Source: Hydractinia symbiolongicarpus (taxonomy: Eukaryota > Cnidaria > Hydrozoa > Anthoathecata > Hydractiniidae). Taken from it: 64,000 bases of DNA. Numbering within the stretch: position 1 is the first letter of the stretch; each line of letters starts with the position of its first letter. Under the pieces are notes generated by a model that was given only the letters and a program-made list of their open reading frames with translations, did no database searches and was not told the origin of the DNA. The DNA lies in contig NC_079882.1 of NCBI RefSeq assembly GCF_029227915.1, forward strand, positions 6,448,001 through 6,512,000, written 5' to 3'. Shown here piece by piece: positions 36,101 to 46,977 of this stretch. A program made the position numbers and the translations under genes.

Positions 36101-36632
36101 AAAGAAGAAGAAATGTTTTGCCATGAATTTACATTTTAAAATTGGAGGATTGTAATTTCCAGACATGACTTGCTCTTTTTATGTGTCAATTTTTGCTACT
36201 AAATGCTTAACATCCCTCCTTTCTATAAAATTGTTTTTGAAAGTTCATCTTTCCTAGAAATTTCTTTTTACTTAGTAGCTTACAATATTGGTCTCTGCAA
36301 TAAGTTATTTTTAACAAATAGTTTAACACACAATAAAACATAAAAACTTGCGAAAGGTTTAAGCAATTAAACTAAAAAATAAACTAAAAATTGGTAAGTT
36401 GACTTGACTTTTGCTACAATTTTCTAAGAGAATGGGTAGAATTATAAATCTATTGAAATTTATAGTATAGTTTTTTTAGATAACATGAAACAAGCTTTCA
36501 CTTTAGCAGCAATGAAATAACTCGCCCATAACAAAACTGGTACAGTAAGCCCATAACAGTTGAAAAATTAGCAATACCTTTATGAAGACAACCTTTGCGT
36601 GCAATTTGTTGAATGCCATCCACAGCAGCCAT
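30130..36632 (-). CDS. STPG1: STPG1-like sperm-tail PG-rich repeat protein
   Basis: Ten exons on the minus strand: 36578-36632, 35916-36034, 35696-35797, 34497-34545, 34360-34417, 33799-33930, 33077-33129, 31839-32013, 31577-31764, 30130-30197. They join in phase to 332 residues; human STPG1 has 334. It carries seven STPGR-type motifs with the P-G-P-x-x-Y pattern: ESPGPAKYD, NPVGPGQYS, TPAPNHYN, VPAPGAYEV, NPGPGTYDP, TPGPGQYNL and GPGAYNP. Family-specific segments are ERKGFNSGSKRF near the start, NYEGLTKQYVSSSMFVS late, and a C-terminal NKQSFMYNAAQKWI that matches the STPG1 end. STPGR proteins are associated with axonemal microtubules and sperm tails, and human STPG1 (MAPO2) has been linked to mitochondrial apoptosis. 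A ciliary or sperm role is inferred. Several exons are tiny (49-68 bases). The start at 36632 (MAAVDGIQQIARKG) opens a short exon and agrees with the phase. Confidence 0.92.
32126..32170. repeat. perfect hairpin, related motif 330 bp away
   Basis: Twenty-one-base arms around a 3-base loop lie in an STPG1 intron, ending in AATAAGTG / CACTTATT. A relative with TTAAATTAATAAGTGGGAC and CACTTAATAATTT lies at 32463-32495. The two could be the ends of one small element of about 370 bases. Confidence 0.75.
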
Positions 36633-37007
36633 TTAGGTCAATGTCATTTTTAAATATATAACACTTACATTTTTCACATTTAATCTATATACATATATAT
36701 AAATAAAATAAATTACCTTTAATCGGACAAATTTTCGCGCGGAGAAATTTTCGCGGTTTTTTGCGAATTTTGCCCAACTTCGCGAAATTAAATCCTCGCG
36801 AAATATTTGCAAACAGTCAAATCGCGAAATTAAATTTATGCGAAATTTTTAGAAAGCCTGAATTCGCAAAATTAAATCCTCGCGAATTTTTTTTTAATTT
36901 GTACCATCGCGAAAATTAATACTTGTGAAATGTTTTGTTCTCGATTATTTTTTTCTATGTAAAACTTACAACAAAATTCGTAAAAAAATACGGTAAATAA
37001 TATTATT

Positions 37008-37550
37008 TTATCTCTTTTGAAAAAAGTTTCGGATGTCTTTGCTCCCTGCTGTTGGTTGTACTGTTTTTTTAACGCATTTGCGTTTTTTTGCTCTGGCTGG
37101 TTCGGTACGGCCAACATTGTTCTCAAGAAACGAACCCATGATGACCTCATTCTTTGGTTGACAATATAATTCATCCACCATATCTTGATAGCGTCGAAGA
37201 AGCATGTGCCCCTTGATAGTTCCAGGCATCGAAACTGTTATTTCGCAGGCAATTTCAAGACCTCCTTGAAATAGAGGCGATCTTCTGTAGTGGGTGGCTG
37301 TCAGCTTTGCCACAACCGTATCCCTCTATCCAAAAGATATTTGGTAGGGCAAGAAATTTCCCTTGGTAAATGACCAACTGTTTCATTATTTTTGATGCGA
37401 CATGTTTTGATCGCGAACATATCAAATATATTGTTTTTCTCAAAACGACATTCAAGCTCTTCATTTTCATAGGGATTCCAAACATCACGGTAAACGTGAA
37501 AGCCACGTACTGCCGATGAAATACCAAGACCTTGTTCGTGTCTGCCATAT
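37008..37550 (-). pseudogene. HIRAN-like reading frame with PIP-like C-terminus, inside the pogo-like element
   Basis: On the minus strand, from about 37545 down, one frame reads GLGISSAVRGFHVYRDVWNP, EELECRF, then ETVGHLPREIS near 37350. After a single-base frame change near 37325 it continues as VAKLTATHYRRSPLFQGG and LEIACEI, and ends at 37008 in a lysine-rich tail with KDIRNFFQKR. The order VRGxHVY, GHLPRxIS, RRSPLxQGGLEI is shared by a family of uncharacterised proteins common in cnidarians and sponges. I regard it as related to the HIRAN domain, which binds DNA ends. The tail motif IxxFF resembles a PCNA-interacting box but lacks the usual glutamine. Frameshifts make this copy defective. 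Whether the frame belongs to the transposon or is a captured host fragment is not settled. Confidence 0.6.
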
Positions 37551-37740
37551 TTCTGAAGTGTTGTTTAAACAAAGAAGGAATTCCATTGGAATTCGAATTT
37601 AACGTTCGAATTTAAGTACGTGGGGAAAAACCTGTTTTCCATTTTATGACATCTTTTTCTCATTTGTTTTGGTGAACGAGGGAAGTGTACGATCAGAAGT
37701 AAAAGATGTCTATTATTAATAGCCTAAAAAAGTAGACAAA

Positions 37741-38244
37741 ATTCATCAACCTCTTGACGTCCAAGGAGGCCCAAATGGCTATGTAAAACGCATGATGAAA
37801 AAGAAGTTTACCACCTGGTACGCAGATCAAATCACCCAAGCTATGGATAAAGGTCAAGAGCTCGAAACGATTGAAGTAGCACTAAAGCTTTCGATTGTCA
37901 AACCGTTACACGCGAAATGGCTTATTGAGATGTACAATGAAATGACGTCGGATGATGGGAAACAGGTGTGCTTGAAGGGTCGGCAAGTAGCAGGTATAAA
38001 GGATGCTGTAGCCAAGGGTATGTCCGGTTTACCAAGCCTTGATCCGTTTAACAACATCGACCCAATGTTAGACGAAGAACCTAATGTTCAAGCTGTCAAT
38101 TCTTCTGGTTTGTCCACAGCTTCATAATACGTCAGTGATTACGGGATCGAAGACGAAAGCGACGAAGAAGAATGGGTCGAAGAAAATGAAGAGGATGAAG
38201 ATAGGAATTTTTTTGATGTTTTTGATGACGAAGATGATTTGTAA
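37741..38244 (+). pseudogene. C-terminal fragment of a pogo-type DDE transposase
   Basis: The frame opens with HQPLDVQGGPNGYVKRMM. The QPLDV motif stands just before the last catalytic region boundary in pogo/Tigger (DDE_1) transposases. It continues with FTTWYADQITQAM, LKLSIVKPLHAKWLIEMYN and GRQVAGIKDAV, matching the helical C-terminal part of cnidarian members. A TAA interrupts it at 38125-38127. In the same frame an acidic tail (DESDEEEWVEENEEDED) then runs to TAA at 38242-38244, so the first stop looks like a nonsense mutation. The DNA-binding region and the catalytic aspartates are absent. Confidence 0.75.
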
Positions 38245-39360
38245 ATAGATTTTGACATGTAACTCGGAAGAAAAAGCATGATTCTTGATACTGATGACAA
38301 TAAATCATTTTCTTTCCTTTACAATTTTTACGATATTCAAATGTTTCGTGAAAATTTGTTTTAAGCTAAGACAGAATTCGCGAAATTAAATCCTCGCGTA
38401 ATTTTTAGAAAGCCTAAATTCGCAAAATTAAATCCTCGCGAAATTTTTGAAAAGACTAAATTCGCGAAATTAAATCCTCCCGAAATACGATTTATTTGAC
38501 CTCGCGAAATTAAATCCGCGCGAAAATTTGTCCGATTAAGGTATTATGTTGGATGCTAAAATGTGAAATGTCATGCCTTAAATAAAAGAAAACCGGTTAT
38601 GTAGAAATTTTCAATCCTGTTTTCTTGGATTCAAACGAAACCAGAAATCCCCCATCGTGTGCAATGTATTTTAACAAACCTAAACTAAATATTTTGTCCA
38701 TTCAAAAGAGAACTTTACCCAATTTGGTCCCAGGTGGTTCCTAGTTACCCACACATTAAAAAAAGACTGACAATACCACCTCGTTTCCAAGTTATTTAGC
38801 CTAAAAGTCTTAAGTGCATTGTAATGGTTTTATTAATTTAAATATTAAGATCTTGACATTAATGTTATTAACATTATACCGTAACGTCAGAAAATTTAAC
38901 ATTTCAGCCAAAATATTTTTTGGTAATATTAAAGGAAAAAGACAAATACACAGTCCTCATATTATTATACAGATATATCACCATGCTATGATTTCTACTG
39001 TTGTTATGTATTAAAAAAAGAAATTGCATTCCTAGCAAATGCAATGTTGAATATATATGCTTTTCATTTTGAGTGTGTGGGCGGAATATCCATATTCCAA
39101 CAGAGCACAAAAAGTCACATCTTCAAAATGAAATAAACAGCAGTGGTTAGGTGGGGAAACAATCAAACCATGTCTCTATTGTGAGATTCAAAATTGACTG
39201 TGATTGATTGGGTAACCAAGGATGTCTGCATAACCAAGGAAAGGCAAGGTAACTAAGACACTAAACATTGTTCAGTTCACTAAACTTGATTATACTGCAC
39301 ATACACGTACTTTTAACAAAGGAAAGATGTTTCTTAAATGTTTAACTAAAACTGATTTAG

Positions 39361-40552
39361 CAGGGTTTGAATTAGCAATTCGCAATTTGCAAATCAAAAT
39401 GCTACTTTTGCAAATCACTTTGCAAAGAAAATTATAAAATATTTTTGTATCACTTTGTTGTCTTGTTTTTGTGATATATATTAAAACTTAATCATTCCTT
39501 CTTTTTGTTTGTTATGTTTCCATTTAATTCTCATGTTTTGCTTGATTATTTTATTCTGGGAGAAGAAATGATAACCCTCTCCGTTAGAGTATTTCACTTG
39601 TACATATTTAATAAAGTTTTGCCTGGAAATACGTGAGCAAGTTTCGTAACATTTGCTTGTGAAAAGCAGTTTTTATTATATATATATATAGGAAATTGTC
39701 ATAAAAAACCTTATTTATCAAGCGCAGCTCATTATAAATGATTGCGTAAAATATTTACATGTTAATTTATCACAAAGCTAATTGTTTAGACAAAATTGTT
39801 TGTTTTTTTAGTTTTCAGTTTCAATATTGGCAAATAGTTCAATTAATATTATTAACTTCTTATGCGTAAAGTTGCATGCAAAAGAAAAAAATAAAATTAG
39901 AATAGGACAGGTTTCGAAAAGGTTTTTGACAGAAACCAGCTGGTGCCATATTGATTGAAATTTCTCTCATTGCATCTTTTTTATGCAAACTTTGTTTTCC
40001 TTAAACTCTGTTTTCATCACATCGAAACAAAGAAAATAAGAAACAGCATTTTACACAAGGACTCATGTTTAAAACAAACATAATTTTTGTGAAAACAACT
40101 TTAATCAGTATACTGTATATATATATATTCAAGTTGCGTTTTAATGTTCACAAAAACTGGTTAAGAACCTCTGAAACAATAATTACATTTTGAATATTTT
40201 CTTACAGCATGCCATAAAAATAAACTTATTTCATTTTTGCAACATTATTTTGGCGATCAGAGACAAGAAAGTTAAAACTGAGAGAGTTGCTAGCTCAGAT
40301 GCTCAGTTCTCGTGTTTGTTGTTCATGAGTTTAAACGTCCCACACTTGTCTCCAACATAAAAAATAATAACGCAGAAAAAAGTAAAGCCCGCAGGTCACA
40401 AAAAATACAAATTCTGGGGGAAAAACAAGTAGCTACTAATGAACAAGCCAATGGTAATTGACTATGGTATAACCAGGCCACATCTAGATTGTTGTTTGTT
40501 ACAGAGTGCCAAAATATTTGCAAACCAACTTTAATTTACAATTCGAACCCTG
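39361..40552. mobile_element. hAT-like non-autonomous element, about 1.2 kb
   Basis: The left end begins CAGGGTTTGAATTAGCAATT. The right end is CAATTCGAACCCTG, the complement of CAGGGTTCGAATTG. A further matching TTTGCAAAT lies inside each end. CAGGG ends are typical of hAT elements. No transposase frame is present. I could not see a clear 8-base target duplication, so the class is tentative. Confidence 0.6.
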
Positions 40553-41349
40553 TATGCACAATACATTATGTGTGGTCATTGTAGTGTATTAGCGTAGCTA
40601 AGGTTGGTTGTGTTGTAGGTTGTGCATTTGCTTTATAAAGCTAAGGATCTTTTTCTATTACTAGCTGTAGCTACAGGATGTTTATTTTAGATTTTTACAG
40701 GTTCCTCTATAATTGTGAACTTGTGTGTTTTTGGTTCTATCTTTAAGAAAAAGATATATATAAATAACAATTACTCAAGACAATTTATGAGAAAATGCGG
40801 AGTCGGTCAGGCAGTTTTGGTAAAAAAGGGATTAATAAAGCGGGCATTACCTGCCCAGAGTCAGGAGAGTTGACGGAAACTTAATAATGAAGGACACAGA
40901 GAACGCAGCTCAAGAGCCATCTTAGAAAGCCGTTGTCATGGTGATTGTGATAACACAATATTCAAAATCGTATATATATGATAGCAGATATTGATAATGT
41001 ATTAATTAGCCGTCTGTAATATAAAGAATCATGGCATGATAAACTTATAGTTATTGTACTTTAAGAGTATAAAAGCCACACTCCATTATAAGATTATATC
41101 AATTATGCTTTTAAGAGTCTGCAAAGCTTTTGGGTTTCGCGGTTACGTCATGGAAATTCGAAAACATCTTGGGATGGGACGCGAGCGCAAGCGCCTATCT
41201 TCTCTTAAGTTTTTCTTCAAACAAGTTTGTTTGTTTTTCACCAAAACCCAACAAATTCAATGGTCTTTATGTTTAATCTTTTCTTTGGCAGGGTATTGTT
41301 TATAAATGATAGTTTTTCTATGCTTTTTTTAACACAAAGCATTATTTTT

Positions 41350-41690
41350 GCAGCTCTCGTACTCTGTGCGGGAGACCGGGGTTCGATTCCTCTTGACGGC
41401 GATTCAACATGGGCGAGTGAATGTTACCATAGCCCCGGGTTAACCCAAGCCATGTGAGGGAAATTGGGAAGATGGCACACTGTGTGGGCCGTTGGATGTT
41501 GCCGGGAGTTGTCTAGTAGAGCGCGGGCCCTAATTGGGTCTGCGTCGCTCAAAATGAGCATTAAATACTCTAGGACTCTCCATCTAAGCCATGGCCCCTC
41601 CTGGAAATAATAGACAGGGTATATCCCTCGATATTTGTGAGGCTAGCCATGTAAAATATGCACATCTATCTATCTATCTATCTATAATTT
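41350..41690 (+). mobile_element. tRNA-derived SINE with TCTA tail
   Basis: The box B GGGGTTCGATTCC at 41380-41392 follows a tRNA-like head, which seems truncated before box A. The body holds GGGTTAACCCAAGCC, GGCACACTGTGTGGGCC and TTGGATGTTGCCGGG, shared with the copy in ACSS intron 6. The 3' end is a (TCTA) repeat at about 41668-41687. This copy is longer at the 3' end and GC-rich compared with its surroundings, so it is probably the younger of the two. Confidence 0.82.
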
Positions 41691-43064
41691 AAAAAGAAAT
41701 CCAAATGTAATGTGTTTTTCGGAAAACAATTTATTTGTGGGTTACACTATTCTTATATTTGGACTGTATTGTGAAAAATCTGCAACTTGTAAAAGTTGTA
41801 CAGAGAAGTACATGAAGTTAGTTTACATGTATTCTAGATTGCAAATAATACCACAATGCAATTATAATTGGCCTGAAAACCATCCCAAAAAGTAAACTAG
41901 CTATAGACATGAGAAAATCATTGTCATCATTTGGTGCTTAGACCACCATCAAACATATGTTATGTTCGTGTCTTCCAACTGACCCATTTATTGTATAAAA
42001 ACCTAGGTGAATCAATCCCTAAGTGTGAACAAAGCTCTCAAAATCAATCTTGGTACCTGTAATATTTTTACATCTGGGCAAAGATTTACTTTTATTATCA
42101 GTATTTTCAGTAATTGTTAGCCTATTTGAAGATTGATCATTACCCTAATGATGCAATGGGCCAACAATAATCATTCGTTACCCCGAGGTAAAATTGGGTT
42201 AAACGAAGCTCTGTTTAAAACAACAGAATTTTGTTGCTTGAAAGAATGACTTTATTCATCCTACCCAGAAAAGTTTATCAGAAACATACTTAATGTTATG
42301 TTATGGTGCGTGATGATTGCATGCCTAGGTATTTTATAGATATTTTTAGCATGTGAATTAAACCAGGCAAAGACAAATTCTGTGACATTGACTTAAAGAA
42401 CTGTTTTTGTCACATTAAATTGTTACCAACACTTTATTTGCTTTGTATAAGCAGCTACAGTCTAAAGTGTTATACAAGAATTATATTAGATCAAGGTAAA
42501 AACACAATTAACAGAAATATATCAAAGCCAAAATAGTTTTTGGTTTATGACAGAAAGTTCTTACGTGAAATAAACTGCAAGGTTCAGTCTAAATCAACAC
42601 ATTCTATACTCTTTCCCAATCTATCTTAGATCATTGTTCTAAGTGCTTATTTTAACTTCTTGAGTTAGCGATCCCTGTTATTTCTTTCATTTTATTTTCA
42701 TTCTCTAGTTGCAAATAAAATTCAGCAGGTCACATGTCTATACATAACATAGTCCTGTCACTAATCATATTTAATACCATACACCTTACTGGAATTCTCG
42801 AACAAGTTGGGGATCAGTTTCTTGCGGCTGGTAACACATTGGAGGATTCTTGTTTGAAAGTTCCAAGTCCAGGAATGAGTAATCTGTTACGGAATCTTTA
42901 AAGGCCTGCCGTTAATATATCTTCAACATGCCGTAGTTTTACATCACAATAAAACCCAAATATTCAACTTCTGATTGAAAAAAATTATTTTTGTTTTCCC
43001 AATGTAAAGCCTACAGTACAGTCTGAATGTAATCTACCGCGGACGCAAAACTCGCATGAATGGT

Positions 43065-44637
43065 TATCATCATCATCATCATCATTCTCAGCTTAACGTC
43101 CGTTTTCCATGCTAGCATGGGTTGGACGGGGTATATTAATGACCCTCTTCCAATCTGATCTAGACTGTGTTAGATCTAAACTCAACTTCCTCTCTATCAA
43201 GTCTGTCCTTATAACCTCATGCCAAGTCTTTCTCGGTCTGCCTCTGGGCTTTGCCCCAGGAACTATCAAGTCTCTACACTTTCTTACCCAATTATCCTCC
43301 TCCATTCTTTCCAAGTACCCCAGCCAATTCAATCTTCTTACCTGGATAACATCTTTAATTCTACGGATACTTAGCCTGCTTCTTAGCTCATCTGAACTCT
43401 TTTTGTCTCTCAGACTGGCATTACACATCCACCTAACCATTCTCATATCATTCCTTTCTAAACGGTCAAGATCTTCCTGCTTCACTGCCCATGTCTCACT
43501 ACCGTACAACATAACACTTCTTACACAGGCCTCATACAACCTACCTTTTACCTCAATTGACAGGACTCTACTAGTCAATAAAGGAAGTAACTCTCTAAAC
43601 TTTTTCCAAGCAGAACCTATCCTGCAAGTAACACTCCTTCCAACACCCCCTTCACTGCCCAACATATCACCTAAGTAACAGAAGTTCTTAACTATCTCTA
43701 ACGAGCCACTGTTGTACATCATTAAAGCTGGAAATACTTCATTCTCTATAATCTCACCTTTGCAACGCTTGCATACAAACTGTATGTCAGCTCTTAACCT
43801 TCCACTAATACTACTGCACTTCTTATGTACCCAATGCTTGCAAGTCTGACAAAAAATTGAGTTACTACCAACCCCTTTCCTGCAAACTCCACAAGGCCAC
43901 TTTCCAACTACAAGGTCACACTTGGCTGCAATGCTACTTATCATGACTTTAGACTTTGCTGTGTTTACCTTCAGCCCTTTCTCTTCCAGTCCTTTCCTCC
44001 ACTTCTCAAACTTTTCAACTAATTCTTCCATCGACTCTGCTATGAGAACCAAATCATCTGCATACAATAACTCCCATGGACAACCTGTTCTGAACTCCAT
44101 CGACAGCGCTTCTAAGACTAGAATAAACAACAAAGGACTAAGTACAGAACCCTGATGTACACCAACATTTACACTAAATTCATCACTAAGTGAATCGTTA
44201 ATCCTGACACGACTTCTAGCATTGCTGTACATAGACTGTACCATCGTAACTAGCCACTCATCCACACCTAATTTTCTCATAGCCCACCAAATAACTTTAC
44301 GTGGCACTCTATCAAAAGCTTTCTCTAAATCTACAAAGGCAAAATAGAGATTCTTTCTCTTTCCTAAATACTTTTCCTGAAGCTGTCTGAGTAAAAATAT
44401 TGCATCTGTAGTGCCACGCCCTGGAACAAAACCAAATTGCATCTTATCTATATCAATTCTTTCTCTAAGTAACTTATCCATCACTCTTTCAATAACTTTC
44501 ATTACTTGATCAACCAACACACAGAACAATAGCATTGCGATAGCTTTTGTTTTTTTAAGAAAATAATTGCCTTGCTGATAAACAATGACCCCACGCGATT
44601 GTTTAATCACAATAGGTTGCAAGATCAATTTTAGCAA
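43065..44637 (-). mobile_element. non-LTR retrotransposon, reverse transcriptase part
   Basis: An uninterrupted minus-strand frame (514 codons, 43093-44637) covers most of a LINE reverse transcriptase from about 44525 downward: FGFVPGRGTTDAI, FAFVDLEKAFDRVP (motif A), HQGSVLSPLLFI (motif B), LLYADDLVL (motif C), and the C-terminal SDELRSRLSIRRI and RLNWLGYLERM. A Cys/His cluster, CGVCRKG..CQTCKHWVHKKC, lies after the thumb and resembles a PHD-type zinc finger. The 3' end is a (ATG/GAT) repeat at 43065-43086. The frame is intact, so the insertion is fairly young, but it is 5'-truncated. The first 35-40 codons at the 5' side are probably flanking DNA. I do not assign a clade with certainty. Confidence 0.88.
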
Positions 44638-44700
44638 TCTATTTTGCGTGAACTCTTTTGAAATTTTTAATTGCAGTAATTAAATATGAAAGTTTAGATT

Positions 44701-45056
44701 GCATTTTAAAAGTTTAAAAACGAAAAACGGCGATAGAAATGTTTTTTAAGATCCCATTTTAAAAGTTTATAAACGAAAAGCGGCAACAGAAATGTGTTTT
44801 TTAAGATCACATTTTAAAAGTTTAAGAATGAAAAACGGTGATAGAAATGTTTTTTAAGATCACATTTTAAAAGTTTATAAACGAAAAGCGGCGATAGAAA
44901 GGTTTTTTAAATCGCATTTTAAAAGTTTAAAAATGAAAAGCAGGGATAGAAATATTTTTTAAGATCGCATTTTAAAAGTTTATAAACAAAAAGCGGCAAT
45001 AAAAAGATTTTTTAGATCGCATTTTAAAAGTTTAAAAACGAAAAGCGGAGATAGTT
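44701..45056. repeat. satellite of seven 53-bp units with alternating A/B forms
   Basis: Units begin with CATTTTAAAAGTTTA and end with TTTTTTAAGATC. Units 1, 3, 5 and 7 carry AAAAAC- or AAGAAT-type sequence after the core. Units 2, 4 and 6 carry TAAAC. This gives a two-unit higher-order period of about 106 bases. Confidence 0.88.
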
Positions 45057-45699
45057 TGTTAAGAAAGAAATGTTTTCATCGAGAAATTTAGATATTGTAT
45101 TTATTTCAGAATATACACCATTTGTTTTACAAAAACAAACCATAGTTGTATTTTTATAATAAAAAAAACGCATGAGTCATTTATTAGTTGTGAACAATGC
45201 TTCTCATAAGTTTTTTAAATTAAACGCGCTGGAATCTTTTTAAGTAATTAAATCAACAATACATTCTCACACAATGTATTATAAAACTTTGTGAAAGATT
45301 TTTACTATTTAATTACTTCACGCTAATACTTAAGGGAATAGCTTATCAATACATTTACACAATGTATCTCGCTATTACAAGAAATATAATTGCTCCGATT
45401 TTTCTTCGCAACACCCAAATATAAACTCGCAAAACCCTTAAGGGATTTTATTATAACAAAAGACAAAAGACTGTCATCCTCCACGCAAAGGTGTGATATT
45501 AGCGTGTACGTGGTAGATTACATTCAGACTGTACTGTACGTTTTTATTGTTTTAAGTACTGCTGCTAAATTATTTAAATGATCTTCCACAACCAATCCTT
45601 ATACTAATGTATCATCAATTCTAACAACAGTCATTGGCATATTTTTTAGTTCGTTTTGTACTTTTCGTTGGAAAATTGCGCCCACCGGTTTAATGATTT

Positions 45700-46375
45700 A
45701 CGTCATCCTAGTAAACTCTTTTAGTCCTGGTAACAAGAGAAGTGGGAAAAAAAGTGGGTAGAAAAAGTAATACATGTTATGCGTGTTAATAGTCGTATTA
45801 TAGTGACAAAGTTTTTGATAGGTAATACAATTGTCACTTTTCTGTCAGTTTATGCTTCACAGTGTGGACTCAGTGAGGAAGATAAAGATAAGTTTTATAA
45901 TGAGTTAATAGCAGTCACATCAAAGTTTGGAGACACTGAACTTGTCATGGTGGGCGGTGACTTTAATGGTCATGTTGGGAAGTCATCTGAAGGTTATAAA
46001 GGTATGCATGGAGGCTATAGATTTGGGAGCAGAAATAAGGATGGGGAGAGATTGCTTGAGTTTGGAATGGCAACGGACATGGTGGTTTGCAACACATCAT
46101 TCAGTAAGAGAGAGAGTAGGCTGATAACATATGAGTCAGGTGGGGGTAAGACACAGATAGATTACTTCCTGGTTAGAAAGTCAGACAAGAAAGTGGTGAA
46201 GGACGTGAAAGTTATATCGAGGGAAGAGTGTGTTTCCAGCATAGGTTGCTGGTTTGTGATATTATCTTGAAGAGTGTTAAAGAAGCCAAGGCGAAGTACA
46301 GGCCTTGTCATAAAGTCTGGAAGCTGAAGGAAGAGATTGTAGCAAGACAATTTAGTGCAAAAGTCGGACATTAAG
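45700..46375 (+). mobile_element. non-LTR retrotransposon, endonuclease part, opposite orientation to the RT part
   Basis: The frame 45779-46270 encodes an apurinic-type endonuclease segment: TFLSVYASQCGLSEEDKDKF, LVMVGGDFNGHVG, LLEFGMATDMVVCNT and IDYFLVRKSD. These are the hallmarks of LINE endonucleases. The end of the frame runs into a frame change near 46245, after which KEAKAKYRPCHKVWKLKEEI continues to about 46375. The N-terminal part of the nuclease is missing and the frame is broken. It fits the same LINE type as the RT part at 43065-44637 but lies in the other direction. Confidence 0.8.
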
Positions 46376-46977
46376 CCATGAATGATAATGAACAATGACG
46401 TTTAATGACAATGTAATTTGTTCATTTTCTCCAGTTTGGAAGAAAAAGGATTTATAACCCGGGTTAAGGTTTTTCCCTGGGGTGAAATTTCAGCTTGGGG
46501 TAGAACAACTGGGCTAGAATTTTCACCCCAGGGCAAAATGTAATCATAAAAAAAATTGAGATTGTTTTTGGTTTTTAATTTGTTTGACTGCATATACTAA
46601 GTGCATGGGCATCTTCTTTGTTAGTTTTCAAATTTTAGGGGAAAAAAGAGTATTTTTTTTTTAATAATACAATATACTATATATAAAAATCTGCACTTGA
46701 TGTATTTATAATGACAAAGTCAATGTCCTTAAATATATGTACTGAAAAAAAACTACTGCATATATACTAAGAAATTATGAATTTGTGCTTGAAAATGTAT
46801 TTGAGTTTTGAATTTCAGTTGTCACCCTGTGAAAATTAAATATATACTGAAAAGTTATTTGGCATATTAAAAATGGATTTTACCTCACATGTACCTCGCA
46901 TGTATTTATTTTTATGTGTTATTTTTAATTTTTTATTTCAGTTTTAAACACATATACACCATTTAAAACACATCACT
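46376..46977. other. AT-rich spacer with a hairpin, upstream of the MARVEL gene
   Basis: An inverted repeat with arms near 46471-46491 (CCCTGGGGTGAAATTTC) and 46517-46538 (GAATTTTCACCCCAGGG) suggests a tiny MITE. An acceptor-like TTTCAG at about 46936-46941 just before the MARVEL leader suggests an upstream untranslated exon or a trans-spliced leader site. Confidence 0.55.

Larger units (their letters stand above)
36716..38541. mobile_element. pogo-like (Tc1/mariner superfamily) DNA transposon remnant
   Basis: The left end begins CCTTTAATCGGACAAATTTT and continues with CGCGCGG. The right end is the complement, CCGCGCG then AAAATTTGTCCGATTAAGG. Both are flanked by TA, the target duplication of the Tc1/mariner superfamily. 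Sub-terminal copies of a TTCGCGAAATTAAATCCTCG motif fill about 36780-36910 and 38370-38520. Inside are the C-terminal part of a DDE transposase (37741-38244, plus strand) and a HIRAN-like reading frame (minus strand). The first catalytic residues of the transposase are missing, so the copy cannot be autonomous. Confidence 0.85.
38544..43064. other. gene-poor, repeat-bearing region
   Basis: No host gene is supported. Apart from the two mobile elements listed within it (39361-40552 and 41350-41690), only AT-rich sequence with short TA-type simple repeats is seen. Confidence 0.5.

Noticed and set aside
43109-43678. Plus-strand frame of 189 codons.
   Set aside because: It is the antisense shadow of the LINE reverse transcriptase frame.
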